Source of the DNA: Lentimicrobiaceae bacterium
GTDB lineage: Bacteria; Bacteroidota; Bacteroidia; Bacteroidales; WCHB1-69
Length of the DNA stretch: 6,706 nucleotides
Assembly (NCBI GenBank): GCA_009787485.1
Contig: WQWP01000122.1
Coordinates: forward strand, 1 to 6,706
Reading direction: 5' to 3'
Positions 4,706 to 6,706 of the stretch are shown here, one piece after another. Numbering within the stretch: position 1 is the first letter of the stretch; every line of letters starts with the position of its first letter. A model generated the notes under the pieces. That model was not told the origin of the DNA, ran no database searches, and saw nothing but the letters and a program-made list of their open reading frames with translations. The position numbers and the translations under genes were made by a program.

Positions 4706-6706
4706 ATGAAAAAAACATTATTTTTTATCATGGCTTTGGCTTTGTGTACCTCTTTGATGGCACAAGACTTCAGAAAACCGATTAACGTAAAACATCAAGC
4801 AGTTCCGATACTCAATGGAGCAGAAGTTGGGGTAGGTACTGATGCTGTTTCTACTATTCCAACGCAACGTGGCAGTATAGTGCAAAACGGCCCCGGTTAC
4901 TATCTCGAATGGGTTGGATTAACTTGTTACAATCTACCCTCTAACAGTCATGCACGTAACACGATCTCTTTCAGACCAAATTCACAAGACGCTGCACTTG
5001 TTTGGACTACAGCAACCGACAACGATTCTCGTGGAACAGGCATAAATTATTACGACATGGCATCCAGAAGTTGGGGTGGTGTGATGCCTGGTGACATAAG
5101 AGTTGAATCAGTGCGTACAGGATGGGGAGGCCACGCATTTACCAGTCAAGGAGAAATCGTAGTGTCACATAATGGGTTAGCCAGTGATCAGGCAGGTATT
5201 GTTGTGAATACCAAAGATAATTTTGGAGATGCCTCATGGACAGAATATGTTCTTAAATGCTCTCCCTATTCCATGAATACATACGAATCAACCGGTATTC
5301 AGTGGCCCGCTATTGCAGCTAATGGCAATACTGTTCACTTAATTGTTGTAACAGAACAAATCTCGCAAACCGATCCCTGCGCAGAACTTACTTTCGGATA
5401 TAAGATAGGCGATGACTTTTTTAGCTCCGCTCCTCTATATTATCGCTCTTCTGATGGTGGAAAAACCTGGGATATTAAAGAACGCAATTTCTTAGCCGAA
5501 GGAATGTCAGTAGATGAAATGAAAGAAGTTGGAGGCGATAGCTATAGTTTAGCAGTAAGAGGTGATCATGTGGTGTTTCTTTATAAATTCAACGGTGGTC
5601 TTTCCTATATGGAATCAGAAGATAATGGAAATAGTTGGGTAAAGAAAGTAATACTTCACGATGAAAATTTTCACGGCACCCCGACAGTAGATTTAGAACC
5701 TCGTTTGACACCTAGTACCTGCGCTGTTTTTATTGACGAAAATCACAAAGTACATGTAATCTTCAGTGGAAGACCTGGTAGGAAACAGGCAGGCGACTGC
5801 AGGTTTTATATTTGGGGCACTATGCCGGGCGGTTATGTGTATTGGAATGACACCCATGGGCCGATTGATTGGAAAGATCTTGCTGCTGTTGAGGATGGTG
5901 GATCCATGCCTATGTATGATACAGCACATACATATCCTAAATATAAATACTACATACACAATGTTAGTGTACTTGGATTTCCCAATTTCTATTATTGGAC
6001 AGGTAGCCCTACAGTGGTGAGCACTCAATTCAGAAACAACGGATTTGGACTCTATCCGAGAATTTTTGTACAAGATGGAAGAGTATTTATTTCTTATCAA
6101 TCTCCTTTAGATTTTCCTTTATCTGTAGGAGAACATCTTTATAGAGGAATATTTGTAACTGTTTCTGAAGATGGCGGTGAAACGTGGGATGTGGACAAGA
6201 ATACCAGTTGGGTATCTTACAATCCGGAATTATTCCAAGCCAATTGGGATGAGTGGAAAGAACCTATATATCATCCTGGTGATGATACTTGGGAGTGGGA
6301 TCCTACCAGTATCATTGTAACTACAAGAGCTGAAAACGCTCATCCTACAATGAGTACAAATATGAAAGATTGGCAAATTCTTCTCCAATGGCTCTCTCAG
6401 GAAAAACCTTTTAGTCTCACTGATGGTATCCAACCTGACCCGTCATTAGTATATGCTTTCCATCATCCTTTGTGGAAATTTCCGGAATTTAATAGACTGC
6501 CGGAAGTACGGAAAGGACTATGGAACAAGATTGCTGAAACCAAACCCGTTATTAATGCAAAAATCTATCCGAACCCTGCTATAGACGGAATCGTTAATGT
6601 AAAAGTAGATACTGACGCTCCTTACACGTTAACCGTAACCAACATTATGGGACAAGTAGTATATAGCACTAAAGCTCAAAACGAAGCAAAAGTTAATGTT
6701 TCTAGC
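4706..6706 (+). CDS. Secreted Asp-box (BNR-repeat) protein with T9SS type A C-terminal sorting domain, 3' end outside window
   Basis: The frame is open for 667 codons from the ATG at 4706 to the last base, with no stop, so the gene continues past the window. Residues 1-19 are a Sec signal peptide (MKKTLFFIM...LMA|QD). Three Asp-box motifs (SxDxGx(T/S)W) are present: SSDGGKTW (248-255), SEDNGNSW (304-311) and SEDGGETW (487-494). A weaker one lies in NTKDNFGDASW upstream. Asp-boxes are structural turns in beta-propellers such as sialidases and photosystem-assembly-like proteins, so a beta-propeller is inferred. I cannot identify the sialidase catalytic arginine triad or an N-terminal FRIP motif, so enzymatic activity is not claimed. 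Mature cysteines are at 74, 185, 225, 339 and 365. A Trp-rich patch (W514, W517, W529, W531) follows the third box. From 618 the sequence KIYPNP...VTNIMGQVVY is a T9SS type A sorting domain, probably lacking only its last 20-30 residues. The protein is expected to be secreted or anchored on the cell surface. Confidence 0.9.
   Translation, partial: MKKTLFFIMALALCTSLMAQDFRKPINVKHQAVPILNGAEVGVGTDAVSTIPTQRGSIVQNGPGYYLEWVGLTCYNLPSNSHARNTISFRPNSQDAALVWTTATDNDSRGTGINYYDMASRSWGGVMPGDIRVESVRTGWGGHAFTSQGEIVVSHNGLASDQAGIVVNTKDNFGDASWTEYVLKCSPYSMNTYESTGIQWPAIAANGNTVHLIVVTEQISQTDPCAELTFGYKIGDDFFSSAPLYYRSSDGGKTWDIKERNFLAEGMSVDEMKEVGGDSYSLAVRGDHVVFLYKFNGGLSYMESEDNGNSWVKKVILHDENFHGTPTVDLEPRLTPSTCAVFIDENHKVHVIFSGRPGRKQAGDCRFYIWGTMPGGYVYWNDTHGPIDWKDLAAVEDGGSMPMYDTAHTYPKYKYYIHNVSVLGFPNFYYWTGSPTVVSTQFRNNGFGLYPRIFVQDGRVFISYQSPLDFPLSVGEHLYRGIFVTVSEDGGETWDVDKNTSWVSYNPELFQANWDEWKEPIYHPGDDTWEWDPTSIIVTTRAENAHPTMSTNMKDWQILLQWLSQEKPFSLTDGIQPDPSLVYAFHHPLWKFPEFNRLPEVRKGLWNKIAETKPVINAKIYPNPAIDGIVNVKVDTDAPYTLTVTNIMGQVVYSTKAQNEAKVNVSS

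Noticed and set aside
5693..6100. 135-codon minus-strand frame and an 84-codon plus-strand frame (5766-6020)
   Set aside because: Both lie within the large Asp-box gene, whose frame is continuous and has coherent motifs on both sides.
4706..6706. Annotation of the large gene as an exo-alpha-sialidase
   Set aside because: Asp-boxes alone do not define sialidases. No FRIP motif or identifiable catalytic Arg triad was found, so only the repeat type is stated.

Overview
The window looks like chromosomal DNA from a member of the Bacteroidota (Bacteroidetes). Four things point there. The last gene encodes a secreted protein ending in a type IX secretion (T9SS) sorting domain. Matches to the Bacteroidota -7 promoter element TAnnTTTG sit upstream of several genes. 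Start codons are preceded by A/T-rich sequence rather than Shine-Dalgarno sites. There are also a DGDGD/DRxLxxSN lipoprotein and an octamer intergenic hairpin of kinds I recall from this phylum. The DNA is A+T-rich. I cannot place the genus.

Layout: 1-136 is A/T-rich non-coding sequence with no convincing feature. A secreted or membrane protein of unknown function (137-742, +) converges on lipA (778-1644, -). The two share an octamer-built hairpin, and the lipA stop codon lies in its loop. Divergent from lipA is a promoter and a two-gene unit of very small membrane proteins (82 and 43 aa, 1756-2138). A small lipoprotein follows (2175-2684), with a promoter element almost touching its start codon. 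After a repeat-filled 82-bp spacer come nadC (2767-3606) and a YihY/BrkB-family membrane protein (3606-4595), overlapping by one base. A new promoter then serves a large secreted Asp-box protein (4706 to the window edge) that is cut off inside its sorting domain.

Functionally this is mostly ordinary core genome: lipoate cofactor synthesis (lipA) and NAD synthesis (nadC), interspersed with envelope proteins of unknown role. I see no mobile element, CRISPR array, tRNA, rRNA or defence system. The least described parts are the small membrane-protein pair, the Asp-box T9SS protein, the hairpin repeat that supplies the end of LipA, and the spacer repeats before nadC.
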